A stretch of DNA of 64,000 nucleotides from Paraburkholderia phenazinium (GTDB lineage: Bacteria > Pseudomonadota > Gammaproteobacteria > Burkholderiales > Burkholderiaceae): contig NZ_FSRM01000001.1 in the NCBI RefSeq assembly GCF_900141745.1, positions 4,278,001-4,342,000 of the forward strand. The letters are read 5' to 3'. The translations under genes were made by a program, and so were the position numbers. Positions 8,617-18,381 of this stretch are shown here, piece after piece. Position 1 is the stretch's first letter. Each line of letters starts with the position of its first letter. Under the pieces are notes generated by a model that did not search any database, was not told the origin of the DNA, and worked only from the letters and a program-made list of their open reading frames with translations.

Positions 8617-9336
8617 GTGGACAATTCACACGCCTACGTCCACTCCCCTTCTGACGCCAGCCCTGACCTCCCGGACACCGGACATGGCGCTCGAACCACC
8701 CCCGAAGCAAGCAAATCCGTGGCGTCCGCCAAGCCTGCACAAGCGTTCCTGCAACGCGTCAGCGGTTCGGTAGACGTCCAGGACCGCGCGCGGATGTTCC
8801 AGCAGAAGGCCGTCACGGTCTGGCTCACCGGTTTGTCCGGGGCCGGAAAATCGACGATTGCGTATGAACTGGAACGAGAGCTCATCGCCTTGGGTCACCC
8901 GTGCTATGTGTTAGACGGCGACAACGTCCGGCACGGCCTGGCCAGCGATCTTGGTTTCAGCAAAGAAGACCGGCGCGAGAATATCCGCCGCGTGGCGCAT
9001 GTTGCCCAGTTGATGAACGATGCAGGTCTGATTGTGATTACCGCGTTGATTTCGCCGATGGGCGAAGATCGAGCCATGGCGCGCGAGATCATTGGGTCTG
9101 ACCGGTTTGTCGAGACCTACCTCTCCGCTTCCGTGGATGACTGCGCGCGGCGCGATCCCAAGGGTCTGTATGCCAAAGCCCGGGCTGGCGCGATCACGGC
9201 GTTTACCGGTGTATCCGCGCCCTACGAGGCTCCGGCCAACCCGGAGTTACGCGTGGATACCGCGACGCAGAGCAAAGACGCGAGCGTGGCGGGGATCTTC
9301 GACTACCTGCATGAGACGTATCTCCTGAAGCCCTAA
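8617..9336 (+). CDS. cysC: Adenylylsulfate kinase
   Basis: APS kinase of 239 residues that phosphorylates adenylylsulfate to PAPS. It has the P-loop GLSGAGKST (72-80), LDGDNVRHGL, the FSKEDRRENIRR segment, and DPKGLYAKARAG near the C-terminus. The start is a GTG (8617) with a weak ribosome site; the first 55 residues are low in conservation, and an internal ATG at 8794 would leave a shorter protein close to the core domain. It is a stand-alone kinase, not fused to cysN. A strong hairpin terminator follows at 9362-9385. Confidence 0.93.
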   Translation: MDNSHAYVHSPSDASPDLPDTGHGARTTPEASKSVASAKPAQAFLQRVSGSVDVQDRARMFQQKAVTVWLTGLSGAGKSTIAYELERELIALGHPCYVLDGDNVRHGLASDLGFSKEDRRENIRRVAHVAQLMNDAGLIVITALISPMGEDRAMAREIIGSDRFVETYLSASVDDCARRDPKGLYAKARAGAITAFTGVSAPYEAPANPELRVDTATQSKDASVAGIFDYLHETYLLKP

Positions 9337-9361
9337 AGATCGATCTGGCTTCGGAAACGAA

Positions 9362-9385
9362 AAAACCCGCATCGCTGCGGGTTTT
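9362..9385. terminator. Bidirectional intrinsic terminator between cysC and groEL
   Basis: Perfect 9-bp arms AAAACCCGC and GCGGGTTTT around ATCGCT. The A and T runs flank the stem on both sides, so it can end transcription of cysC on the plus strand and groESL on the minus strand. Confidence 0.93.
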
Positions 9386-9464
9386 CTCTTTTGGGGAGCA
9401 CGCCTTGCAGCGCACCTCCCCCATGTGTTTCGATACGAGGCTCCCGAAGGAGCCCCATCCGAAA

Positions 9465-11111
<1,647 letters not shown>

Positions 11112-11160
11112 CTAACTCCTTGAATTCTTGAGATATAACCGGGTAAGTAGCGCTTTGCGC

Positions 11161-11451
11161 TTACTTCTGCACCACGGCCATGATGTCTTCTTCGCGCATC
11201 ACGAGCAGTTCGCTGCCGTCGACCTTAACGGTCTGGCCTGCGTACTTGCCGAACAGGACGCGGTCACCAACCTTCACGTCGAGCGCGATTTGTGCGCCCT
11301 TGTCGTCACGCTTGCCCGGGCCGACTGCCAGAATTTCGCCTTGATCCGGCTTTTCTGCTGCGGCTTCGGGGATCACGATGCCCGACGCGGTCTTGGTTTC
11401 TTGATCCAGACGTTTGACGATCACGCGATCATGCAAAGGACGAAGGTTCAT
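11161..11451 (-). CDS. groES: Co-chaperonin GroES (10 kDa)
   Basis: 96-residue co-chaperonin starting [18 protein letters not shown] and including the mobile loop ([21 protein letters not shown]) and the [12 protein letters not shown] strand. It caps the GroEL ring. First gene of the groESL operon, with AGGAG upstream of the ATG. Expression is expected to be repressed by HrcA at the CIRCE operator upstream. Confidence 0.99.
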   Translation of the reverse strand: MNLRPLHDRVIVKRLDQETKTASGIVIPEAAAEKPDQGEILAVGPGKRDDKGAQIALDVKVGDRVLFGKYAGQTVKVDGSELLVMREEDIMAVVQK

Positions 11452-11523
11452 ACATACTCCTCTCTTGATTGAGACTGAAGAACGCTGAGAAAACCCGGCT
11501 GGCTGGGCCAGCCGGCGATGTTG

Positions 11524-11550
11524 TTAGCACTCTCGTGCAGCGAGTGCTAA
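11524..11550 (-). promoter_or_regulatory. CIRCE operator (HrcA binding site) for groESL
   Basis: Perfect match to the CIRCE consensus: TTAGCACTC (11524-11532), 9-bp spacer, GAGTGCTAA (11542-11550). It abuts the -10 box of the groES promoter, so HrcA binding would cover the transcription start. Confidence 0.97.
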
Positions 11551-11578
11551 TTATATGGACGGGTGGTGACAAATTCAA
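11550..11578 (-). promoter_or_regulatory. Sigma-70-type promoter of groESL
   Basis: On the minus strand, TTGAAT (11578-11573) and TATAAT (11555-11550) are separated by 17 bp. The -10 box touches the CIRCE palindrome by one base. The CTTGAA start of the -35 also resembles part of a heat-shock sigma-32 box, so dual use is possible. Confidence 0.8.
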
Positions 11579-11682
11579 GAAGGATGGGGGTGGGAATTTT
11601 TTGCGGGGGTGGGATCCGCTCGGCCCCTCGCATAATTAGCGGGTAAACCCTATGCAACATGAGCGAAGCACCGCCAACCTCG

Positions 11683-13356
11683 TCATCGCGTGCTGGCGAC
11701 GCTGCACCACTGATACGGATACGTACCTTGTCCGATATGCCCGTGAAAAATCCTGCATGATCCGGCGTCAAGCAAGAATCCGTAGTCGGCTAACGCTCTA
11801 CCCGAGTCAGTGAGTTCCGCTGAGTTCTTCGCTGTGTCCTCGCGACCATCAGTCCAGTAACCAGGTATTAGCGCGTACACAGGACCACCTCGCGTCCTGG
11901 CGATATCGTGAACCTTGTTGTCATACGCCGGCCGCGTCTGCGGGAACGCCGACCTGATCGAAGCGAATGCAACCGTATTGGGGAACATCGGCACCAGCCA
12001 GGCGAGCGGCGGATCGCCGGCAGTAAGCAGCACGGTCGTTTTCTCCGGGTCGGGCAGTGGCGGCACGTCCACATCGAACATTTTCTTGGCCCACAGATCA
12101 TGTCCCCACGAATGCGCGCCTCCGACGAGCACGACGATGGAGCAGACCACCAACAATACCGTCGCCAGGTTCCGCGCAACCCGATACGCAAGCAACTGTG
12201 TGAGCAGCAAATAAATAAAGAGAGGAAGGCAGAGCTCGATGGGCACCAGATATCGCTGGATACTGAACACCTTCAGCCATACGAGATACCCGATTACGAC
12301 ATAGGCGACCACCGGGCGGGCGGTAGACGGCAGCCTCGTCATCGAAACGCCTTTGCGAGCTCGCACAAAAGCCGCGATCATCCACCACCAGAAAATGACG
12401 TACGCAACGGCCCAGATTCCTTGATGCAGTCTCGCCTGTCCAACCCGGTAGGGATTAATTGAGAAGACGAACGGAAAAGCCACTGCTTCCCAGATGCTGC
12501 TTGGGAACCATCTGGTGTCGACGGCCCCTACCTTCGCCGTCAATGCGCTCGGGAAGACGGAACTGAACTGCGGATAAAGAGGGTTGCCATACAGGTGCCA
12601 TAGATTTGCAAACCAGTAGCCGCCCGTCGCAGCCAAACCCAGAAGTACGCCAACCCCGAAGACGAACGAAAGTCGCAGCCGTGCAATCGCAGTTGTCGGG
12701 ACACACAGCAGTCCTGCACATACCGCGACCGAATACACGACGTTTGTGAGCTTCAGCCCCGCCCCCATACCGGAAATCACGCCCGCGACTGCAATGATTA
12801 AAACGACACGCGCACTCGCCCCGGTAAGGCGGGACCAGACTGTCATCACGATCAGCAGTGCGCCCAAGCTAAAGAGCGATGTCGTGTTGTCGCCCATCGA
12901 ATTGCCTATGGCCGACATGAAGTTTGCGGTAAGGCAGCCCGCGAGCGCCAGCCAGAACGACGTCCTGTTCCGCTCCTGCTCCGGCAGATTGGCAAGCGCC
13001 TGGTGACATATTCCAAGCAGCAGCACAAAGTTGAGGCCGTGCACAACACCCATAATGAATCCCACCACCATCGCGGGGAGGTGCATCGCCATCAGGTAGT
13101 ACGGGACATCCAATAACGGGTTGAAATAACTCTGCATTCCGGCTGGCGCCAGATCGATGGACATCTTTCCATGCAGTAATGCGAACGCGTTATACAGGTG
13201 ATAATTGCGGATGTCCCAGTTCGAATCCGCACCCTGTGTCAGCGAATAGATGCCGAATATCAACGGCACAATCCAGCATGCGATCAATAGGGATCGAGCG
13301 CTGTTCATACGCGGCAGAAAAGGCCAGCTCTGGCGCGCGGTGACATTTGTATTCAT
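11683..13356 (-). CDS. Polytopic membrane protein, probable lipid-linked glycosyltransferase (GT-C type)
   Basis: 557 residues with about 10-12 hydrophobic segments. Early in the sequence comes a periplasmic-type loop with DSNWDIRNYHLYNAFALLHGK; acidic residues in the first large loop are typical of GT-C enzymes that take sugar from a polyprenyl-phosphate carrier. A soluble C-terminal domain follows the last membrane segment. It is third in a run with a GT2 (GtrB-like) and a GtrA protein, the same three-part logic as gtr serotype-conversion cassettes. GtrB-type enzymes load the sugar on the lipid, GtrA flips it, and the third protein transfers it. The sugar acceptor is unknown. GC is lower than in the flanking core genes. 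Confidence 0.65.
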   Translation of the reverse strand: MNTNVTARQSWPFLPRMNSARSLLIACWIVPLIFGIYSLTQGADSNWDIRNYHLYNAFALLHGKMSIDLAPAGMQSYFNPLLDVPYYLMAMHLPAMVVGFIMGVVHGLNFVLLLGICHQALANLPEQERNRTSFWLALAGCLTANFMSAIGNSMGDNTTSLFSLGALLIVMTVWSRLTGASARVVLIIAVAGVISGMGAGLKLTNVVYSVAVCAGLLCVPTTAIARLRLSFVFGVGVLLGLAATGGYWFANLWHLYGNPLYPQFSSVFPSALTAKVGAVDTRWFPSSIWEAVAFPFVFSINPYRVGQARLHQGIWAVAYVIFWWWMIAAFVRARKGVSMTRLPSTARPVVAYVVIGYLVWLKVFSIQRYLVPIELCLPLFIYLLLTQLLAYRVARNLATVLLVVCSIVVLVGGAHSWGHDLWAKKMFDVDVPPLPDPEKTTVLLTAGDPPLAWLVPMFPNTVAFASIRSAFPQTRPAYDNKVHDIARTRGGPVYALIPGYWTDGREDTAKNSAELTDSGRALADYGFLLDAGSCRIFHGHIGQGTYPYQWCSVASTR

Positions 13357-13383
13357 CTCGTTTTATGCCAATGAGGTATCAGA

Positions 13384-13770
13384 TTACCTTTTGAAGGCCC
13401 ACAGCTTCGCGGCAAAGAAGTTAACAAATAACCCCGCGACCGAACCGCAAGCCACGGCAATCAGAGGGATCAGTCGTCCACCGTGGATGGTAAGCACAAC
13501 GGTCGAGTAGGCTGCATAGTTCACGCTGGCGCCGCCGAGCATGGACAAAAGATAGCGCCACCATTCGACCCACGCCGATCTTTGCGCACGCTCGCGGAAG
13601 GCATGCCGCCTGTTGATGCGCCACGTCACCCAGACCGCCGCCATGAACGAAACGCCCCGTCCTGCGAACAGGCCCAGGCCGCAGGCAAGCGCGAGGTACA
13701 GAACTCCGGCATCGACAACGAAACCGATCACGCCCGCGATGGCGAACCGGATGAATTGACTGCCGATCAC
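13384..13770 (-). CDS. GtrA family membrane protein
   Basis: 128 residues with four predicted membrane helices, starting IGSQFIRFAIAGVIGFVVDAGVLYLAL and containing VTWRINRRHAF, both typical of GtrA. GtrA proteins are thought to flip polyprenyl-phosphate-linked sugars across the inner membrane. The start overlaps the stop of the GT2 gene by 4 nt, indicating translational coupling. It is followed after 27 bp by the polytopic glycosyltransferase. Confidence 0.92.
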   Translation of the reverse strand: MIGSQFIRFAIAGVIGFVVDAGVLYLALACGLGLFAGRGVSFMAAVWVTWRINRRHAFRERAQRSAWVEWWRYLLSMLGGASVNYAAYSTVVLTIHGGRLIPLIAVACGSVAGLFVNFFAAKLWAFKR

Positions 13771-14705
13771 GAGTGTTTTGGTCCTGGAGTGGCCAGATAA
13801 GCCAGGCGCTTGGTTTCAGCCCGTCCGTGAGTAACGGTGTCGAGTACGATGCCACAAACCAGCAGGATGCCGCCGAACAGCATGAGCGCCACACACAGCA
13901 AGGCAGTCGGAAGGCGCGGTACGAGTCCCGTCTGCAGGAATGTCTGCAGGAGCGGTATCGCCAGCAAGACTGAAGCGATCGCGCACAATAGAGAACCCGA
14001 GGAAAAAAACGCGAAAGGTTTTTCGGACTTCAGAAGCTTGACGATGGTGACCAGGATACGGAAGCCGTCGCGGTAAGTATTCAGCTTGCTGGCCGAACCT
14101 TCCGGGCGCGACCTGTAGACGGTAGCGACTTCCGACACGGGCATCCTGAGTTCCAATGCATGCACGGTAAGTTCGGTTTCCGTTTCAAATCCAGACGCAT
14201 GAGCCGGGAAAGACTTGACATAGCGCCGCGAGAAAACGCGAAAACCCGAAAGCATGTCCGTAAACGTACTCCCGAAGACCGAAGAGACGCATCGGGTCAG
14301 CGCAACATTGCCGAACCGATGACCGAACCGGTACGCAGACTGTTCTTCACTGATACGCGTTCCCACAACCATGTCCAGGCCTTCATCGAGAAGCGCTGCG
14401 ACCATCCCTGGCGCCGCATTGGCATCGTACGTATCGTCACCGTCGACCAGCACATAAACGTCCGCCTCTACATCCGCAAACATGCGCCGGATAACGTTGC
14501 CCTTGCCTCGCAGCGTGACCTTTCGAACGGTTGCGCCCGCCGCTTGCGCGGCTTCAATGGTTCCATCCGTGGAGTTGTTGTCGAAGACGAACACCTGAGC
14601 GCCCGGCAACGCTTCCCTGAAGTCGCGTATCACGTTCGGAACCGTCAAGGCTTCGTTAAGGCAGGGGATCAAAACTGCGATTCGACAGGTGGACGATGCG
14701 GTCAT
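13767..14705 (-). CDS. GT2 family glycosyltransferase, GtrB/DPM1-like
   Basis: 312 residues. The N-terminal GT-A domain has VLIPCLNEALTVPNVI, VFDNNSTDGT and the metal motif DGDDTYD, followed by MLSGFRVFSRR. Two hydrophobic segments close the protein (about 235-300), as in GtrB and dolichyl-phosphate-mannose synthase-like enzymes that transfer a sugar to undecaprenyl phosphate. First gene of the three-gene cassette, overlapping gtrA by 4 nt. Confidence 0.88.
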   Translation of the reverse strand: MTASSTCRIAVLIPCLNEALTVPNVIRDFREALPGAQVFVFDNNSTDGTIEAAQAAGATVRKVTLRGKGNVIRRMFADVEADVYVLVDGDDTYDANAAPGMVAALLDEGLDMVVGTRISEEQSAYRFGHRFGNVALTRCVSSVFGSTFTDMLSGFRVFSRRYVKSFPAHASGFETETELTVHALELRMPVSEVATVYRSRPEGSASKLNTYRDGFRILVTIVKLLKSEKPFAFFSSGSLLCAIASVLLAIPLLQTFLQTGLVPRLPTALLCVALMLFGGILLVCGIVLDTVTHGRAETKRLAYLATPGPKHS

Positions 14706-15650
14706 TCGATTTGGGCTGAGATAAAGGGTCGATCAGGCGACGGAATGATCCGCCGGGTCGCGTTGCGGTCGACAGGCGGTCTGGCATTCCTGCCACTACC
14801 CCCCGTCAGCCTGATTCTTACGAGAACCGTGGGAGTATAGGGACCACTTTCATTGCGTGCAATGAGACCAAAACGACAATTCGTGTGACACGGAAGGCGC
14901 GGTCGCGTTGAAATCGTCGGATTTGTGGCAACTAGCGTAGGACGCGGGCCAGCGAGCGGCTCACTTCTCTGCTATTTCGGGTGGCCTATCGAAAGCAACC
15001 GCTTGATTGGAGATTCTATTTTGCAAAAATAGAATTCTGCCTTTTGCATCGTTTTCAATCGGCGGCAATTTCATCGTTCATATTTTCCGATTCGCCGGCG
15101 TGCCCTCCAAACTTGCAGTTCCAAAAGTGGCGCGCGCGCAACACGAACCGCCAAGTGTAAGAGGACGTTACCCCTGGATTTCAAGCTCATTTTTTGTTCC
15201 TGCCCTGCCGCTTCGCCATCTTCATACGCAAGCTCGCCATTCGCCGCGCGACGCTACACGGCTGCGCGACATCCAGCCAGTTTTTCCGCCCCCGTTTAAC
15301 CTCCCCGCAGTCCATTTTCATTTCGTAACAAACCGCGCGCGTTCGTAACCGGGACTTGCTCTAGATTTTGGGTACCGGGATTCACTCCCATGTTTGATTC
15401 ACGTTCTTCAATCTGCGAAGTCATCGCACATTCCAACGTGCCGGCTACCTCTGCAACTCTGCCACGGCTGTGACCCGGTCAGACGCGCAGATTGCAATGG
15501 CTATCGTTTCAATCACAAACAGGCCTAGGGGACGCGATGAGCTGCAAAGCTCGCCTGCCCACTGGCATCAAGCCAACGGGTGGAACCGCGCGCGTTCCCG
15601 TGCATCGTTGCTTGTCAGGTCGCACTCCTAATTGTCAAAGAGGTGAGGTT
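14706..15650. other. Long intergenic region between divergent glycosyltransferase and EPS loci
   Basis: About 945 bp separate two divergent transcription units. It is AT-richer than its surroundings around 15000-15080 and holds only short frames without recognisable domains. It must contain the promoter(s) of the exopolysaccharide operon; no operator or RNA element could be identified with confidence. Confidence 0.6.
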
Positions 15651-17045
15651 ATGGTGAACAAGGTGCAAACATCCGCGTCCGATCTAGGCGCTCCCCGCGG
15701 AGGCACGTCCTCGGGGCTGTCGCGCTGGTTCAGCGGACAGTCGATCGCACGGCTCGCCGGCTTCGGCGTGGTGATCTTCATCGCGTGGACGCTGCTTTCG
15801 ATGGTGATGCCGCCTATGTTCTTCCGCTCCTCGCAACGGGCCGTGGTCGATGTACCCACCACTCTCGTCACCACACCGATTGAAGGCACGGTCGCATCGC
15901 AGCGGCTGCACATCGGAGACCGGTTTCATGCCGGCGATGCACTGGTGGATATCCAGAACCAGAACGTCGACCGCTCGACGCTCGTCGAACTGACCAGCAA
16001 AAGGATGGAACTCGCCCAGCAATACGATGCAGTCAGCACGCAACTCGATGCATCGCGTATCCGCCTTGCCACCGCCGATCAGCAAATGACCAAGTATCAG
16101 GCGGCCACGCAGAAGATGAACGACGCCACCCTTTCCGGCATCCGCTCGAAACTGGCCATCGCCAACACACAGATCGACGCACAGCAGGACATCGTCAACC
16201 GCGACTCGACGCTGGCCGCGGCCGGCGCAATCAGCGGGTCGGTCAGCGACACCTCGAAATACCAGCTATCCGAGTTACAGAATGCGAAAGCCGCGATACA
16301 GGCGGAACTGCAGGCAGCCGAGACGGATAGCCAGGCGTCGAAGAACAAGGTCTTCTTCGACGACAAGGACAACGGCGTATCCACGCTCGCCCACGAGCGC
16401 GAAGATCTGCACAACACGGTGGACCAGTTGACCGCGCAGGCAAGCGCACTCCAGCAATCGCAGAGCACCATCGATCAGTTGATCGCCAAGGAACGCGACC
16501 GGGTCGACCGCATGTCCAATTTTGAAATCAAGGCTTATGGCGACGGTGTCGTCAAGGACGTGCTGGCTCCTCCGGGCACGCAGGTAAGCGCCGGCGCAAC
16601 GTTGATTCGCGCTGTCGATTGCTCGCGCGCCCAGGTCGTCGCCGTCTTTCCGCGCAGCCTCAGCGACAGCCTGCTGCCAGGCACGCGTCTGAAGGTACGT
16701 GTCGATGGCGTCGACCATCCGGTTGGCGCTTCCGTCACCGGGCTCTTGCCGCGTGCGTCCGATGGTGACCAGGCCCGCTACTTCGTGCCGTTCCCATCAA
16801 TCGAATCCAACGAGATCTACGCACTCGCCACTTTCGACAAGCCACTCGATGCGAATGCACAAGGTGATGCGGTGCAAAGCGGCAGCGTTCAGGGCAACAA
16901 CGCGCCGGGTGACGGCACGCAAAGCGGCTCGTGCAAGCTGGGCCAATGGGTGCATGTAAGCATCGACCGGCCTTGGACGAACCGGCTGCAGGCCTTCCTT
17001 GGCGGCCACATGCCGGGACTGTCGTCCGGCGGCAGCCAGTCGTGA
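15651..17045 (+). CDS. HlyD/Alg44-like membrane-fusion protein of exopolysaccharide locus
   Basis: 464 residues from ATG 15651, which has GAGGTGAGG just upstream; the frame extends to 15492 but without a good start. One membrane helix (about 33-55) is followed by a biotinyl-lipoyl-like half (TTPIEGTVASQRLHIGDRFHAGD), a long alpha-helical coiled coil rich in Gln/Ala, the second lipoyl half (GDGVVKDVLAPPGTQVSAG), and a beta-barrel domain. This is the layout of periplasmic adaptors such as HlyD, EmrA, Alg44 and BgsB. A Gly/Ser/Gln/Asn-rich insert lies at about 402-427. First gene of the operon with the alpha/alpha-barrel protein, the GT2-PilZ synthase and the NodT lipoprotein; it probably links synthase to outer-membrane channel. 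Confidence 0.85.
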   Translation: MVNKVQTSASDLGAPRGGTSSGLSRWFSGQSIARLAGFGVVIFIAWTLLSMVMPPMFFRSSQRAVVDVPTTLVTTPIEGTVASQRLHIGDRFHAGDALVDIQNQNVDRSTLVELTSKRMELAQQYDAVSTQLDASRIRLATADQQMTKYQAATQKMNDATLSGIRSKLAIANTQIDAQQDIVNRDSTLAAAGAISGSVSDTSKYQLSELQNAKAAIQAELQAAETDSQASKNKVFFDDKDNGVSTLAHEREDLHNTVDQLTAQASALQQSQSTIDQLIAKERDRVDRMSNFEIKAYGDGVVKDVLAPPGTQVSAGATLIRAVDCSRAQVVAVFPRSLSDSLLPGTRLKVRVDGVDHPVGASVTGLLPRASDGDQARYFVPFPSIESNEIYALATFDKPLDANAQGDAVQSGSVQGNNAPGDGTQSGSCKLGQWVHVSIDRPWTNRLQAFLGGHMPGLSSGGSQS

Positions 17046-17077
17046 TTCGTGTGTCTCGGCGCGGCCCGGAGGTCGTC

Positions 17078-18367
17078 ATGCGAAGTTTTTCGACACGGTT
17101 GCGGATACAGGCGTTAGAGGCGCTCGCTATGCTGATCTCCCTGGTAATTTTCCTGTCGCCCGCCCCTGCCAGGGCTGCGGATTCCCCCGCGCAGCAACAG
17201 AAAATGCTGGAGACGGGCTGCGACGCACTCGTCCATCAGGTCGCTGCGATACCCGGCAACGGACCGGCGTTTGTGCAGAGCTATGAAGCCGCAGATGGCC
17301 AACCGCTCGCTCCCGCCTTGCAAAACGCCGCCTTCGTCTACGACAACGCGCTCGCCAGTATTGCGCTCGTCGCTTGCGGCAAGACCGCAGAAGCGCGACG
17401 GATTGCCGATGCATTGGTCCTCGCGACCTCACATGACCGCCACTACCACGACGGACGTTTGCGCAACGCGTATCGTGCCGGAGCCGCCAGTCACGACCCG
17501 CTCGAGTTGCCGGGATGGTGGGACGCGCCCGCGAATCGGTGGGATGAAGATGCGTATCAGGTCGGCTCGGCCACCGGTAATGTCGCGTGGGCCGCGTTAG
17601 CTCTCATGACGCTGTACGACACCACGCACGACCGGCGCTATCTCGATGCCGCGGCTTCGCTGATGAACTGGGTCGCCACCAACACCTTCGATGCTGGACC
17701 GCCCGATGGTTTTATCGGTGGCTATTTCGGCGAGGAGCCGCAGCCGCTGCGGCAGTCGTGGAAGTCGACAGAACAGAACGTCGATACGTACGCCGCTTTC
17801 AGTTGGCTCGCGCGCGCAACCGGCGACTCGCATTGGACAGCGCAAGCCCAACACGCGCGAGATTTCGTCGCGGCCATGTGGAACGCGCAGGAAGGACGCT
17901 TCAACATCGGCACACAGAATGATGGCCGCACGCTCAATGCGGGTCCATCGGCCATCGACGCCGAGCTATGGCCATTGATCGCACTGCCAGGCAACGCCAC
18001 CAGCGGCTGGGACCACTCAATCGACTGGACCCTGCAGCATCACCGCACCGGCGCCGGCTTTGGCTTCAACGCCGCACCCGATGGCATATGGACTGAAGGC
18101 ACCGGGCAAGCGGCTTTGGTGCTGCAAGCCCGAGGACACGGTCAGGATGCGGTGCCGCTGTGGGACGTATTGCTCAGTCAACGCGCCCCGTCCGGACTGC
18201 TGTATGCCACACCGAACGAGCGCATCCGTACGGGCCTCGCGATCGGGCCCACCTCGAAGAACGCGGATTTCGACTACTTCCACCTGCCTCACCTGGGCGC
18301 TACCGCCTGGGCTGTGCTGGCGGCAGCAGGATGGAATCCTTTTACGGGCCGCAGGCTCGGCGCCTGA
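17078..18367 (+). CDS. Secreted six-hairpin (alpha/alpha-barrel) glycosidase-like protein
   Basis: 429 residues from ATG 17078, placed 5 bp after GGAGG; a longer frame overlaps the preceding gene and is unlikely. An N-terminal signal peptide (hydrophobic LAMLISLVIFLSPAPARAADS) directs it to the periplasm. The body has repeated paired helices with aromatic-acidic motifs such as GWWDAPANRWDEDAYQVGS, STEQNVDTYAAFSWLA, SAIDAELWPLIAL and IWTEGTGQAALVL, as in six-hairpin glycosidases. It is not the GH8 BcsZ type. Placement inside an exopolysaccharide operon suggests trimming or editing of the nascent polymer. The exact glycoside hydrolase or lyase family is not recognised, and activity is inferred. 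Confidence 0.72.
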   Translation: MRSFSTRLRIQALEALAMLISLVIFLSPAPARAADSPAQQQKMLETGCDALVHQVAAIPGNGPAFVQSYEAADGQPLAPALQNAAFVYDNALASIALVACGKTAEARRIADALVLATSHDRHYHDGRLRNAYRAGAASHDPLELPGWWDAPANRWDEDAYQVGSATGNVAWAALALMTLYDTTHDRRYLDAAASLMNWVATNTFDAGPPDGFIGGYFGEEPQPLRQSWKSTEQNVDTYAAFSWLARATGDSHWTAQAQHARDFVAAMWNAQEGRFNIGTQNDGRTLNAGPSAIDAELWPLIALPGNATSGWDHSIDWTLQHHRTGAGFGFNAAPDGIWTEGTGQAALVLQARGHGQDAVPLWDVLLSQRAPSGLLYATPNERIRTGLAIGPTSKNADFDYFHLPHLGATAWAVLAAAGWNPFTGRRLGA

Positions 18368-18381
18368 CTGGATACGCTGCC

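Noticed and set aside
15007..15348. 113-residue plus-strand frame before the EPS operon
   Set aside because: No recognisable domain and no ribosome site; composition suggests non-coding AT-rich spacer.
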